Numbered from the stretch's first letter, positions 45,908-58,022 are shown. The stretch is DNA of 64,000 bases from Isoetes taiwanensis (GCA_021234155.1 JAJEKV010000092.1:3790561-3854560), one strand, 5' to 3'. Notes: generated by a model not told the origin, from the sequence alone. A program made the numbers and translations.

Positions 45908-46790
45908 GTAAGAATTTTATTTCCATCTATTAGAATCTTTGCTTTGTTAAATATCAGCCAAGGTAAAATCCTTCACTGTCAACCAAGGTGAAATATTGTC
46001 TTTACTCCTTGTGAAGACATACATTTAGCAAACTTGGAACCTATAGATTACCAACCTATGATTTAATGGAGATAATATTTTTCAGAAATAAATCTCATTA
46101 GAGTGGTGAAATATTTTTTTCGAGCTAAATTTTATTAGAGTACTTTGACTAGAAGGAAATCTAGGATGGAAAAATCATTCAGCCTCAAGACTAACATGAG
46201 GAACCTCTTTTTAAAGCAAAGATCCAATAGCCATAAGCAAAAATCAAGTAACAACTATTGCTCAAAACATAGGAAGATGGCTAATTGGATGACATTATGT
46301 AGAGCGTAAGAACAAGAATTTTTATGTTATATAAATGTCTATGATATGCAATAAATTTTGCATAAACTTTGATGTTACATCGATTTGTTCGGAACATGTT
46401 AATAGATTTACGTCATCAGGATGAGGAACACCCAGCTTAAGAATTCAACATCAAAGGCCAAAAGCTTATGGAGTATATGATGGAAACGAGAGATGTATTA
46501 TTCTTATGCTAACGTTTAGCAATGGTCAGGGATAGTAGCATATCATTAGAGCATAAATGGAGCACATAGACAATTTCTGTACATTATTGTTTTAGGGTCA
46601 TAGTTTTTAAACCACTTAAAAACTCAATTCACCATCCCATTCAAGGAAACTGGTTTCACAAGTTTATATGTTCTTGCCTATTAACTAATAGACGGACAAT
46701 AACTTAATGATCAATAGATTGTTTAGTCAATAAAAATAATCTTGAAATTTCATCTACAATGCTTGGATTTTGAACCGACGGCCAAGTCGG
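45908..46790. other. No gene recognised
   Basis: AT-rich, short frames only. Confidence 0.4.
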
Positions 46791-46794
46791 TAAA

Positions 46795-46932
46795 GAGAAA
46801 TGTTCGTGGCGATAATTTTTTTGTCATACCATATATAAAGCAGTAACATTTCTGTTCTTAAAAAATAGGAAGTATTTTTTCTGGGCTGAGCACAGCGCTG
46901 GGCCTGACACGTATGTGTCCATTGCATTTTCT
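46795..46932. repeat. Palindrome family with collapsed hairpin, copy 2 of 4, and shared flank
   Basis: GAGAAATGTTCGTGGCGATAA keeps the two outer edges of the palindrome but has lost about 15 bases of its centre. The downstream 110 bp, including TTTCTGGGCTGAGCACAGC and TGACACGTA, match the flank of the intact copy at 48629-48785. Confidence 0.8.
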
Positions 46933-48628
46933 AATTCCAACAAAAAGAAAAACCTTCAGCCCGCCACGTGCCACAGCCAAACTGCCAAACTGATATAGTC
47001 CGGAAAATCAAGGTCGTCATGATGAGGTAAAGATTTTGCAGCCTTGGAATGGATATACGGTCTGGCCATGGTCTGCCCATGCTATATGTCAGTGCAATTA
47101 AATTTACATTTATTGAATAGGAAGTCAATGCCGAAAATGATTTAGTGCAGTTTGCAAATTTGTCACAGACGGCCATGAATGAGAAAGCTTCAAGTTACGG
47201 ATTGGTCCCAATCCAGTTTGCAGAGCTCGAGTTCAGGTAAATCGGTCCTCCAGGCCTCCTCTGGGTCAAGCACAATTTAGAAAAAAAAAATCAGCCTTGA
47301 GAATCAAACATGGCAGAAGAATTACCTGCACTTGCTGCCATCCCATATGCGTGTTCGCTTCTCTGGTTCGTTTTCTCTGTTTGCCGAACCGGTCGATCAG
47401 GTATGCACGGTCTAAACTGGAGCACTATTATCTGCCATAAGAACTGAAAATCAAAGGAACCTTTAGAATCATAAAAGGCCGAATCGAACGCATATATGCA
47501 ATAAGGTCCTGCTTTTTTTTGTTTAGAGTGTAATGGGGAACCAAGAGCTCATGGGCTATGCCAAAGAGCCGCTCGAGGCAGCTTTGGAAAGTACAACATG
47601 AAATTTAGCCGCCGATTGAAATCGAACATTCGGAGCTCTTTTCGCCATGCTTTTAGTCCTCTTTAAACCGCTAGAATACGGCTTCAAGTCCCTCGCCGCT
47701 TGATTGTTGAACAAAATTCTAGATTCTACAAAGATTGCAAAAAAGAAACGATAAGCATCTAAATCTGCACTGGATCTTGGAAACAAATAGGCTAACCTAA
47801 GAGGTGCCGCAACCCCGAAGGGGCCAACCGGAGTAGTTTAGATTCCACATACATATCGCCAAATCCCCCGCGACCGTTGAGAAACAATTGCGTAACCAAG
47901 ACCTTGCCCCGTATGATGACGCCCTAGACTAAGAGTTGTAACTACAAACAGGACCACGGAAATAACCGAGCTTGCAAGAAAAGAAGCAACCATTTCCTTT
48001 CCATAGTTGCAAACCCTACATTGAATTGGATTCTCTTCGCTATTGAAGTACCTTACTCTGTTCTGCCCTTATTCGCCAAGGTACACCCAACATTGGGACT
48101 CTGCAACTCTAGATTTTCTCAAAACCACAAAAGGTCCATCTAAGTTTGGATGATTCCGTCAAATGGGCAATTACTAATGACATTTGGATCTCCTGTTTTG
48201 TAAGCACATTATGATTGCAATGAGATTTTCAAAGTTCTAAAATATAATTGCCTATGTGTGGTTGTGATTTAGATGGCATTCAAGTCGGCCCGCCAAATCG
48301 ACAAATGGACATCAAGTTCCAACAGGTTTCACTCCCTAAATGGGTATGGGTGTTGCTGAACAACCCGCTTATCAGATGCTCATGTTTTTACTCCATGATA
48401 TTGAACCATTACAAGCTAAATTACTCATTTAGAAAATGTCCTCGATGCCTATACCTATTAGACATTATTTCATGTACCCCTATGGCAACACGTTAGGCAT
48501 TATGCTTTGTGCACCTAGGTAACCCAAGATGTTAGGCAACGAACAACCTAGGGCAACCATGCAACATAATTCTATGCTGCACCCGAAGCTTTGCGACCAT
48601 GTCATTTTCGCAGCAGCCAAGGGGAAGA
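46933..48628. other. No gene recognised
   Basis: Only short frames on either strand. Confidence 0.4.
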
Positions 48629-48785
48629 GAAACGTTTGCGGCGGCCGCTAGGCCGCCGCGATAAGTTTCTTGTCACTACTTATGTAATGCAGTATAATTT
48701 GTTCTCAGAAAAATAGGAAGGTAATATTTCTGGGCTGAGGACAGCCCTGGGGTTGACACGTACATTTTTTTCTTCATTTTTAAAA
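48629..48785. repeat. GC-rich palindrome, copy 3 of 4, and shared flank
   Basis: GAAACGTTTGCGGCGGCC then GCTAGGCCGCCGCGATAAGTTTC, a stem of about ten GC pairs with outer GAAAC/GTTTC pairing, at 48629-48669. The following 110 bp match those after copy 2. Confidence 0.88.
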
Positions 48786-49013
48786 ACTTTAAAAGAAAAT
48801 ATTGTATGGTTTGACACGTGAATCTTCCCCTTTTCTTGCTCCTTTTCTTGCTCTGCAAGCAATCCATTTTTGCACTGGCACCTCTGTTCACCCCTGTTCA
48901 GCGATCGCCTGTTCTGCAAGCAATGATCCGGCACTCAAGCTCAACCCCCTGGAGCTTCTCGTTAGTTATCTAACCTCATCCCCTATTCCGGCACCCAATT
49001 CCTGCCCGCAGCT

Positions 49014-49238
49014 ATGGCCGCTCTGCAGTGCAATGCCGCCCACATCGTCGCCTCTTCTCCAGCTTCTTCCCAGCCCTCTGCCCCCGAGCGCCTTGGATCC
49101 CCAAAACCCTCTTTCAATAGCTTTTCTGGACTCCGTTTAGTTTCTCAGATTGATGGCTGTGCATTTTGTGTTAGGGAGAGGAATGCACTAGGTCGAATTG
49201 GCACCTCTGTTGCAGCGGCACAGCGGCGGATACTGTAA
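49014..49238 (+). other. Possible plastid-targeted protein N-terminus
   Basis: The frame begins MAALQCNAAHIVASSPASSQ and continues rich in Ser, Ala and Pro with few acidic residues up to FNSFSGLRL, like a chloroplast transit peptide. No mature domain follows before the stop at 49236. It may be an isolated first exon, or chance. Confidence 0.3.
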
Positions 49239-52200
49239 AAAAAACAGAGCTTCTCTTTCCTGAGATTAGTCAGAATGGCTCAATGACTACTTCCCTCAGA
49301 TTAATGCACATCCCAGACGATCCCTTTGCTGTTGAGATGGCCGGGCCAGGGAATAATACAGAGAAGAGAAAGAGCTTCCATTGCGGGAGCTCAGATTTCC
49401 CATTCTGTCTTTTTGGAACAGAAGGAATCATAGTTGGTGTGGTCTACAACCTAACGGGTTGAACCATGGGTGTGATTGCCGTTTGGACCAGCCTCTTCCT
49501 TGAATTACTTGAAGCTTCATGGCAAAATAAATTGAAGGTTTGTGCCTTGAAATTTCGGCCCTGTTTCCTGTTAACAAACATCAAAATCCTTCCTTTGTCT
49601 CATGTGAACGCCTCTGATTCGTGCGGCTCTGCCCTAGATTGCCAGCCTTCTCCTTGCCCAAATGCCCTGTTGTTGTGGAGCTTGCTTTGAGACAGCTCCG
49701 GTTGCTTAAAATCCAGGCCTGAACGACCCCACTGTGCCCATAACAGGGAATTTCCATTCAAAATGGTGTCCACCCGTAAATGGGTTAGAACTGCCTCCTA
49801 AATGCTCTTTCAGGCTTTTGAATTACAGTGAATCAATTAGCTCTGTGGACTAATTTCAAGGCCCTCATTCTAATTACCAGGAAAATCCTCATTCAAAACT
49901 AGGCAGCTGTAACAACAAAAATCCCTGCCAATCAAAATTCCCTGCGCGAAAATTCCTCTTGGAAGGCTTGCTCCTGCTTTGCAACCTCAACTCCGGCATT
50001 AGCTCTTCGATCCTGTTTTTTGGGTTGCCCCTAAGGGGGCAAACCCTTGTTCAGGTGGGTTTTAGGCATATTCTAAGTATATGCTGGAATATTCTTAGAA
50101 TATGTTGGAAACTGCTAAAAACCCTTTGCTGCCTGTAAACTGGCGGTTGCCATCGTTGCTGGGCGGCCACTGTGCAAACGGGCTAACCGGCTGTGCTATT
50201 TCTACTGGATCTGAGAGCAGAGCTCTTCTGTCTATCTCTTCTCGAATCTTGTGTTGCTCTATCGCCATAGCTGGATTTGTGTAACTCTCGCTAAGAATGG
50301 ATTTGAGGACTTGGCCAGTGCACAAGATTTGAGGATTTGTCGACGCCATCCTTTTGGAGCTCAGCTATGGCGTAGATATTTTCGCAATCAACTATGAGAA
50401 GACTCGCAAGGGAGCCTTTTTCTCCAGCAGGTATAAGTGGAAGGGTGAGGTTTAGAGAAGATAATACAAGAAAGAAGAAAAAGGAAGATTTTTTCACAGA
50501 AACAAGGGTTTTTTTGAGGATTTATTTTTGTAGAAACAGGGGTTTTTTTGTGGAAGAAAACTCTGGATTTTTGTTTCATTCTCTGCATCATAATTTGTTC
50601 CAGATTTAGCATCATTATATGTCTCTACGCGCAGCTCCAAGATCACTATAGTTAAAGCTTGATAATGCAGCTGCTTGGTATTAGAAAACAAGGGATTTTA
50701 GTGCAGATACATGGGATTTTTTCCACTATTCTTGATTGCATGGGATCGATTCTCTCTTTCATGGTTGATTAGTGTTTTTTTTTTCTTCTCTTCTTCCAGT
50801 ACCAGGAGTTCTTAAGGCACCGATTTGTATTATGCAAAAGGGCCGATCTTTTCTATATTGATTCTTGCATATCGACACTTGTAAAAGGGCCTATTTTTCA
50901 CAAAAGAACAGAAGGCAAAGAAGCAGGGGGTTTTTGTGCACAGACAGAGGATCTTTTACCTATTGATGATTGCAGGCCAATGTTTTCTCTGTTTCTTGCA
51001 GAGCTCGATTTTTTTCTCCTCAAGAAGTTCTAACAGGGACTAAGATGGCAAAAATAGGGAAAAAGAAAGGAAAGGACAAGATGACAACATTTGCTGCTTT
51101 ACTACTTGGATTCTTGTCTAAAGAAAGATTGGCAATTGGAACCCGTAAAGCAATGTTTTGTTAGGTAATGATCAAACCCTGCCCTTATTACAGTCAAACA
51201 GTAAGTCAGGCAATCGCTGAACTGTTACCTGGAGAGGGTTTACTGGCTCTTGTACCTGTCCTAGAGCGTTTTCTGGTGAGAAGATGACTCTATCACCTGT
51301 GGAGATTTCTTTGTTTGTCATATCTTGATTAGAAATCTGTTGAGGTTATCTCTTCTCTTTTTTCAGGCATTTCATTTGTCTTTGAATATGATAACTACTG
51401 AGACACACAATGCTGTGAAAGATGTGATTGACTCATGCAAGCACTCATCGTGACAACTATTTAGCTCTTCTGGAAGGTCCGAGGACTAATGTTCTTTTTG
51501 TAAATCTATTGGATAACAGCTCATTCTTTTAAGGCCACTATGCCAATCTATTGTACATATGCTTGTGACAGCTAACAAAAGATTGGGTCACGAGCTAATT
51601 CAAAACCTACAATTGTATTATATCTTCCTTGGAGTAACATGATCCTACTATTCTTTGTAGACTGAGGCGCTTCCAGACATAGCAAGAACAAGACGTCACG
51701 GGGATTTTGTTGACCTTTCATGGTTGGTTAGCTCAATATTTGCTGATTCAATTGTTTGACAGGCCAGTTTGGCTCGTAATTTAGTACAATGTTCGGAGTT
51801 AATAAAAGCACATGGTAATCAACCATAAATGTCACAAACATGCGTGTTGCCTTGTCATGTATATGTGGCATGTCAAGCCTGATATGAGCTAGCATCCAGA
51901 TCTTGAAATGCTAAGCTGGTGTGAAGCAAAGGACAATTTGTTACAAGGGCATGTTAATTCTCCGACTCAGACCTGGAAAATGTGCAAGCGATTTTCTGGA
52001 CCTCATTTTTTTTCTTCTCGTCAATGCTTGAGGTGAGTATATCATTTTACATCCTTATACAAAGATACAAGGCTATCATCATGTAATCGTCAAAAGATGG
52101 AATTGAATTTCAGCTTTGGCAGATTGATATTTACCTTCGCATATATATTCCTCTGAACATCAAGCAAACATTTAGTGCTTCTCTCTCCCTCAGTTACTAG

Positions 52201-53297
52201 TTACTGTGTCTGAGCATTGCATGCCATATCATGAATTTTTATAATAAAGAATAAGTACAAATTTTTGTTCCTCTATGCACCGCAGAAAACTGCATCTTCG
52301 CCACAATAAGATTGTTATTGTGCCTTTTGAACATTTCGTTTTGTTCCCAGCCTTTCTGAGATACTATGTGCTTGATGTAGATAGTTCGACAAATTTTCTC
52401 ATGCAGCAACGACATCGTAGCTGTATGTAAAATACATGGGCCTGTACAATTTCCATTACTGATGTAACTACACGAAGCATTCTTCATGAATGGCTAATGT
52501 GTTTTAGACAAAGAACATAATCATGTTAATCCCAATTGCTCTAGGCACTGAGCTTCGCAAGCCTCTTCTTGGTCCATATACAATTCATAAACAAAAGATA
52601 ACAAAACAACACAAAACAAAACCCCCATTCAAACCATTAATAAGCCCTGACACATGAAATGATCTAACAAGAACCATGAAAACGAAACGACGACAGGAAA
52701 CATGAAAACACACCTTTGGGCCACCGGAGGGCAACCCGTCGTGCGCAGCACCTTGTTCCTTTTTTAGATTCGGCGGCCTTCATCTTTGCTGATACCCCTG
52801 GTAGAACCACGTGGTGATTGAACTAGCAGGCCGACTGTATCAGGAACAAATCCGGGTCTCCAGGTCTTCCAGACTAGTGTTGTAGTCTTGTGCAAGCAGC
52901 ACGTTCTTGGACCCGATATCTGGGTGCTCACCCCTTTTTTTTTAAGGTGTTTAAACCATTTCAAGGCACATCGATTTAATTTCAATGGTTTTTCAACCAT
53001 TATATGAGTAGCTTCGACATGTTTTGTTCTTGAAATCTTCTGGAAAAAGTGCCGATTAGGCTTGCTTAGCAGTAGTGGAGACCAAATCGCCTATGCTTAA
53101 GGTATGCTTAAGGCCTTTCTTTCATTCGACTTCGAATTCTGCCTTTCGGCCTGTACATATCGCGCAACCGCCGCCTCCGGTGTTGGATTGCTGTGGTTGT
53201 AGTGTTGAAATGTCTGGCACTTTTTAGCATGTTTTCACTTAGAGACCATCACATGCAATGTTTGTTAATTATATTTCCACTGTCTGGTGTATTTTAG
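49239..53297. other. Long stretch without recognised gene
   Basis: Several short exon-like islands occur (for example 50970-51164 after a pyrimidine tract, and about 51660-51760), but none has a motif I can name. Near 50495-50560 and again near 50690 and 50925 a phrase of GGG followed by five to seven T (as in AAACAGGGGTTTTTTTGTG) recurs, a small dispersed repeat. Confidence 0.35.
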
Positions 53298-53569
53298 ATG
53301 GAGCAATTAAAACAATTTAGACAGTGGGGAAGCACCACGCCAGGACATCCTGAAAATTTTGAGACACTTGGTATTGAAGTCACAACGGGTAAGTAATTGA
53401 TGGTCTCCTTTTTGGTTTTTCAAATGTGCAGTGTCTCAAGTTTTCTCTTTGATTTTATTGCAGGTCCTCTTGGCCAAGGTATTGCAAATGCTGTTGGATT
53501 AGCAGCTGCAGAGGCACATCTTGCAGCACGATATAACAAGCCTGATGCGACTATTGTTGATCATTACAC
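53298..53569 (+). pseudogene. Transketolase fragment, two exons with intron
   Basis: Transketolase moves two-carbon units in the Calvin cycle and pentose phosphate pathway using thiamine diphosphate. Exon 53298-53388 reads [20 protein letters not shown] and GIEVTT, matching the [28 protein letters not shown] block. A 75-bp GT-AG intron follows, then 53464-53569 reads [20 protein letters not shown] and [14 protein letters not shown], ending at a GTAAAC donor. The thiamine-binding GDG block that should come next is absent. About 66 of some 670-740 residues are present. Introns are kept, so it is a genomic-DNA duplicate, not a retrocopy. Confidence 0.82.
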
Positions 53570-54727
53570 GTAAACCATTTTATTTCTTGGCTGTATGCAC
53601 TGATGATATTCAGTTGATATTCTCATTTATCTTGAATAACAGCACTTAGTTGGTGTTGATTTTGGAAATATCACCTTCATTTTTGTGTCGTGTATTTGAA
53701 ATGTGAATAGATGTTAATTGCTATGTTGTGTATCCTTTCTCTATTAGCAATAGCTTTTTTTGTCTCGAATCCTATAATGCATTTTTCTAAATTGTAAAAA
53801 TTTCAGTCAAATCCAATTCCCTAATGCTCTGTTCCTGAAACTATACTTTTGCAGATTGATGCGAGAAAGGTCTTTGCAGGCCCCCGGAGGTGGAAAATCA
53901 ATAGATTCTTAGCCAATTGATCACAGAAGTGCATAAAATCATTTGGGCACCCATATATAAGAGATTTGGATATGAGATTTGCGGTTTGGAAATTTGCAAC
54001 AGCGGCTGCTGTTACCATGATCCTCGCATAATGCTCGAAGCTCTTTACAAAATTTAGCTGTTGTTCCTAGTTTAAGTGTATCGTTCGTTGCTTTTATGTT
54101 CCCAAATTCTACAAAGTGCACACCATTATAATACAGAATATGTGTAAACTCTAGAAAAGGTAATGCATTTTTCTTTTGGAGCATGGATGCTAATTTCATG
54201 TCATTTGGTTTGCATGCTAAATTTGAACTTACAGAAACATGATGGGACAAACGTGATGGGATACAAGATCCGTAGAGTATTCACAGAAGTTGCAAATGAG
54301 AGGAATGGTCTGCCACAAGGTGGATGAGGCTGTATGTACGCAGTTTTGTACTAAATGAATTCTATCTAAAAATTGTTTTAACATATGTTAAGATTATTGG
54401 AATATATGAATATAGGCCTCGTGTATCTAACACCTAAAAACATATAAATGGTCATATGAATGGCCTGTTATTTGCACTTATACTGCGATTGTGTCATGAA
54501 GCATTCAATAAGCAAGAATTAAAAGAAACTAGTCTCAAGTAATTTAGTAATGTAATGGACAACAGAATGGGGGAAGCCATTCTTGCTTTCCCCATGACCT
54601 GAGAATCAGAGAGCGCCAAGCGGCCAAGCGAATTATTAATTCTACTCGTCTAGAGTCAGGGAGCGCCAAATGAACCATTAATTCTACTCGTCTGGCCAAG
54701 TGAACCTTTAGAGGGGGTTGAAAAAGA
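53570..54727. other. No clear gene; one candidate exon near 54236-54320
   Basis: At 54236 an acceptor-like AACTTACAG is followed by HDGTNVMGYKIRRVFTEVAN and ERNGLPQ, then CAAG/GTGGAT. Exon-like, but I do not recognise the family. The rest is AT-rich. Confidence 0.35.
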
Positions 54728-54766
54728 GAAACGTTCGCGGCGGCCTTGGCCGCCGCGATAAGTTTC
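54728..54766. repeat. GC-rich palindrome, copy 4 of 4, upstream of RPS7
   Basis: GAAACGTTCGCGGCGGCC then TTGGCCGCCGCGATAAGTTTC: a perfect ten-base-pair GC stem with a TT loop and outer GAAAC/GTTTC pairing, followed by CTTGT. It lies about 260 bp upstream of the RPS7 start codon. Confidence 0.92.
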
Positions 54767-54824
54767 TTGTAGAAATAAATCTTTTCGCTGTGGATAATAG
54801 GATACCGTGAAAGCCAAAACTAGC

Positions 54825-55024
54825 GACACGTGTCGAAGTCAGAGAAAAAAAAAAGCACGATAAGAATAAGAAAAAGAGCAAAATCAAGCTATACTCAAAA
54901 CCCTAATTCGATTAGGGTTCCGTTATATTCACTCAAAAACCCTAATTCGTTTAGGGTTCTCCGTTTTTTGCCTTGCTTTTTCTTGATACATCTTCTGCGT
55001 TCCCATTGATTTCACTAGGAAATC
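54825..55024 (+). promoter_or_regulatory. RPS7 promoter with paired telo-boxes
   Basis: Two telo-box units (AAACCCTAA at 54898-54906 and 54938-54945) are each followed by an inverted TTAGGGTT (54912-54919, 54951-54958), giving two imperfect palindromes 40 bp apart. Telo-boxes are typical of plant ribosomal-protein promoters and leaders, where they coordinate expression with cell growth. A GACACGTGTC palindrome (G-box type) lies at 54825-54834. A pyrimidine-rich leader precedes the ATG. No clear TATA box is visible. Confidence 0.75.
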
Positions 55025-56059
55025 ATGTATACTGCCCGCAAGAAGATACAGAAGGAGAAGGGCGCTGAGCCCGAGCCTTTTGAAGAGTCTGTGGCACAGG
55101 TAATCTTATATTTGAATGTGTGGTTCTTATGGTTCTGTTTGAGTCTAGCTAATGCAAACGTATCGTTCTTTAGGCACTTTTTGATCTTGAGAACACAAAT
55201 CAAGAACTGAAGAGTGACCTCAGGGATCTGTACATTAACTCTGCTAAGTATGATACTATCAAGTCCTTTTTTGTGCACATGGAGTTTTTCTGACTCTATG
55301 ACTTTCAGGGAAGTTGATGTTCCCAACAATCGCAAAGCAATTATTGTTCATGTTCCATATCGATTACGAAAATCTTTTCAGAAAATCCAGACAAGGCTTG
55401 TTCGGGAATTAGAAAAAAAATTCAGTGGGAAGGTATGTCTGTGTGTTGCTGTTTTGCGCAAGATAGGTACATGTATTTGCTGTTTAGTTAGACGGCTTGT
55501 GTTTGTTTTTATGTTGGCTTGCAGGATATTATCTTGATTGCTGTTTACATAAGCAAAAATGGCTTATTTAGTTTTATGTTGGTTTGCCTGTTGTTATCTT
55601 GATTGCTATTTACATAAGCAAAATGGCTTGTATTTAGTTTTATTTTGGTTTGCAGGATGTTATCTTGATTGCTACGAGGCGCATTATGAGGCCTCCAAAG
55701 AAGGGAGCTGCTGTGAATCGCCCAAGGAGCAGGACTCTAACAGCAGTCCATGATGCAATCCTAGAAGATGTGGTTTACCCAACTGAGATAGTTGGAAAAC
55801 GTGTCCGATATCGTCTTGATGGTTCCCGGATTTTGAAGGTTAGGCTTAACAATTTGTAGATTTGGCTTGACATGTTGTTTTAAGACATCTATGAGACTAA
55901 TGAAAACGTTTCAATGTTGTTCTCTGTGTTAAGGTGTACCTTGATCCCAAAGACAGAAACAACACAGAGTATAAGCTCGAAACTTTTGGTGGAGTCTATA
56001 AGAAGTTGACGGGCAAAGAAATCATCTTTGAGTATCCAGTTCAGGACACAGCTGTTTAG
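55025..56059 (+). CDS. RPS7: 40S ribosomal protein S7 (eS7), complete, 5 exons
   Basis: Exons 55025-55099, 55174-55247, 55309-55432, 55656-55838 and 55934-56059 give 193 codons, the usual length for eS7 (about 190-195). All junctions are GT-AG. The protein begins [16 protein letters not shown] and contains [98 protein letters not shown] and [18 protein letters not shown], all hallmarks of the family. It is a small-subunit protein needed for 18S rRNA maturation and 40S assembly. No frame defects are present, telo-boxes precede it and AATAAA follows, so it is probably an expressed gene. Intron 3 holds tandem copies of its own 3' junction. Confidence 0.96.
55505..55680 (+). repeat. 65-66-bp tandem repeat spanning RPS7 intron 3 / exon 4
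   Basis: GGTTTGCAGGATGTTATCTTG and ATTGCT at the true acceptor (about 55648) are preceded by two near copies at about 55517 (GGCTTGCAGGATATTATC) and 55582 (GGTTTGCCTGTTGTTATC). Units are joined by TTACATAAGCAAAATGGCTT. The first copy keeps a usable AG; the middle copy has lost it. Confidence 0.9.
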
Positions 56060-56254
56060 GTACTATTCTTTCTAGGAGGCCTGAAATGTGAAGAGTTATT
56101 TTGAAAAGCAGAGATTATATATGGAAGTATTTTATCATTGAAGTTACTGTAAGCAGAGGAGAAGATCCAAGAAAGTCGTATCTCAAAATCTATGTTCTAC
56201 ATTGCTTCAAAATTAGTCTGCAGCTTCTGATTTTGTTCTTGCATCTGAAGCAAC

Positions 56255-56260
56255 AATAAA
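56255..56260 (+). terminator. Likely RPS7 polyadenylation signal
   Basis: AATAAA about 195 nt after the stop codon, the first canonical hexamer downstream. Confidence 0.5.
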
Positions 56261-57089
56261 GCCAATTTTCCATTATATGCAAAAAGCTTTGAAGAATTGA
56301 CGCTAAACTCCAAAATGCTACACCACGATAGTTCTTTATTTACAAAAAAATAACAAAATTTCAATCAATAGTAGTCCATTAGCTGTGTTAGACCCAGATT
56401 CCAGCCAAAGGTAGCTTTGGGCAGGAAAAATTCTGGGCAAACAGACTGCTGGAGGGACATATTGAGATGCAATGAATAGTTATTCCTATATCTTCAGGTA
56501 AGGTCTCGAATTTAGTGGCCCACCCAATTTGGAAAAATGCCGTGGTCTTGAACTTAGTGGCAACTGGGAAAAATGCTGCCCTCGCTTTTATTGATGTTAC
56601 GTGCTAAGTAACCGGCTGGATTGAGGGGTTTTCGGCAGGTGGCGCCGCTGCAATCGGCGTTAGCCGCGAGTGGCGCTGCCGCCTGCGGGTTTACCGGCTG
56701 GAAACCTCGAAATCCGGCTGGCTACCAAGCGTAAGCCGTCGTTTGATGGAATTTCCGTTCTTGTTCTCCGCCCCTGATCTATCCTGTTTCAAGAACACAT
56801 TCCTGTTCTAATCCTGTTTGCAGATCTGAAGAAATAAAAGCTTTGGTTGTTCTGGTGATAGACAAATAACTATAAAAGAAATGGACGCATTAAGAACGAA
56901 ATGCACAGGCATAACAAGTTCAATCGCACAAAAGCTAAGACTAAAAGCGAAACAAGAGAAATGCTGTATTGCAAGATCTTAAGCTTCTAGCGAGGATCCT
57001 TGCAATAATAGATGATTGTGGAGTGATTACACCTCAAAAGCCATTAGCTAAACTAAGCACTTTAACTACTAGTATGAATCATCAACACA
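56261..57089. other. No gene recognised
   Basis: Contains a short GC-rich patch (about 56600-56740) in which ACCGGCTGGA-type phrases recur three times. Otherwise AT-rich. Confidence 0.4.
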
Positions 57090-57212
57090 AGCTTTAAGTC
57101 AATTTTTTATTTCTAACTTAATGGGCATAATGGGAATGCAATTTTTCATGAGCTTTAAGTCAATTTTTTATTTCTAACTTAATGGGCATAATGGGAATGC
57201 AATTTTTCATGC
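57090..57212. repeat. 61-bp tandem duplication, essentially perfect
   Basis: AGCTTTAAGTCAATTTTTTA through GGGAATGCAATTTTTCATG occurs twice head to tail, starting at 57091 and 57152, without visible differences. Confidence 0.95.
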
Positions 57213-57484
57213 ATTGTTATGTTAGTTCTAATTTAACCACCTCAATGGAAAACTAGAAGTTTTTTCTAGTTAGGTTACGAGATAACTAAGTAGTTAGCTA
57301 ACTTAACTTAACGGCGAGTAGGAAATGACCCTAAATCACAAAGGCCGACTTCATCCTGGGCTTACAGCATGTGTCTTGTCAATGGGAAGGCAGCTGACTT
57401 AGACGGCATGCAGACATAGTTGCTCAAATGGACATGGCTGCCTATAGTAGCATGCTTGGATGACATGCAAGCATAGTTGCTCAA

Positions 57485-57691
57485 ATGGGCAGGGCCGCCT
57501 ATAAAGCCAATCTAATTGCATTATTCAACATGGCATCACAAGAAGGTTCCCCCAGTGGACCACTAATAGGGTTATTTCCCGTCTACAAAGCAGGTGACCC
57601 ACACTACTCGACCAATTACCGAACAATCATGGCCAAACCAATGTTTGCAAAATTGCTGGCTGGTATTATCGAACATCAGTTGACGAGGTAG
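57485..57691 (+). mobile_element. LINE reverse transcriptase fragment
   Basis: The frame contains ANLIALFNMASQEG, LFPVYKAGDPHYSTNYRTIM and FAKLLAGIIEHQLT, the VPIYKxGDxxxxxNYRxI and KLLxxIIxxRL blocks of a non-LTR polymerase. Only this part is present. Confidence 0.75.
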
Positions 57692-58022
57692 GTAGAGGTT
57701 GTAGACGTGACATCATTCAAGCTCATGTTGCCCCATTAGTGGTTTTCGTTGACAAAGAACAATGTCGTGATGTTTCTTCATATGATAAGATTAATGTTGC
57801 CCAGTTTATGCACTATGCGCTTGGTGGTAATCATTCAGTCAAGGCAAGATGGCAGCTTTGGAAAGAAAAGGAAAATGTCAGGTACTTGAACATTCTTTGT
57901 GCAATCTACTACAGGCGGAGGCCAAGATTATAGCTAACACTCACAATGTAATAATTGAGTATACATTGAAAATAAGTTTTGCAGATAAAATAAGATTTAT
58001 GCACAATGAGTATATGATATTT
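57692..58022. other. No gene recognised
   Basis: A 64-codon frame (57739-57933) with charged, coding-like composition follows the LINE fragment but has no motif I recognise. Confidence 0.35.

Noticed and set aside
47556-47786. 76-codon minus-strand frame
   Set aside because: Composition and lack of any motif or splice context give no support for a gene.
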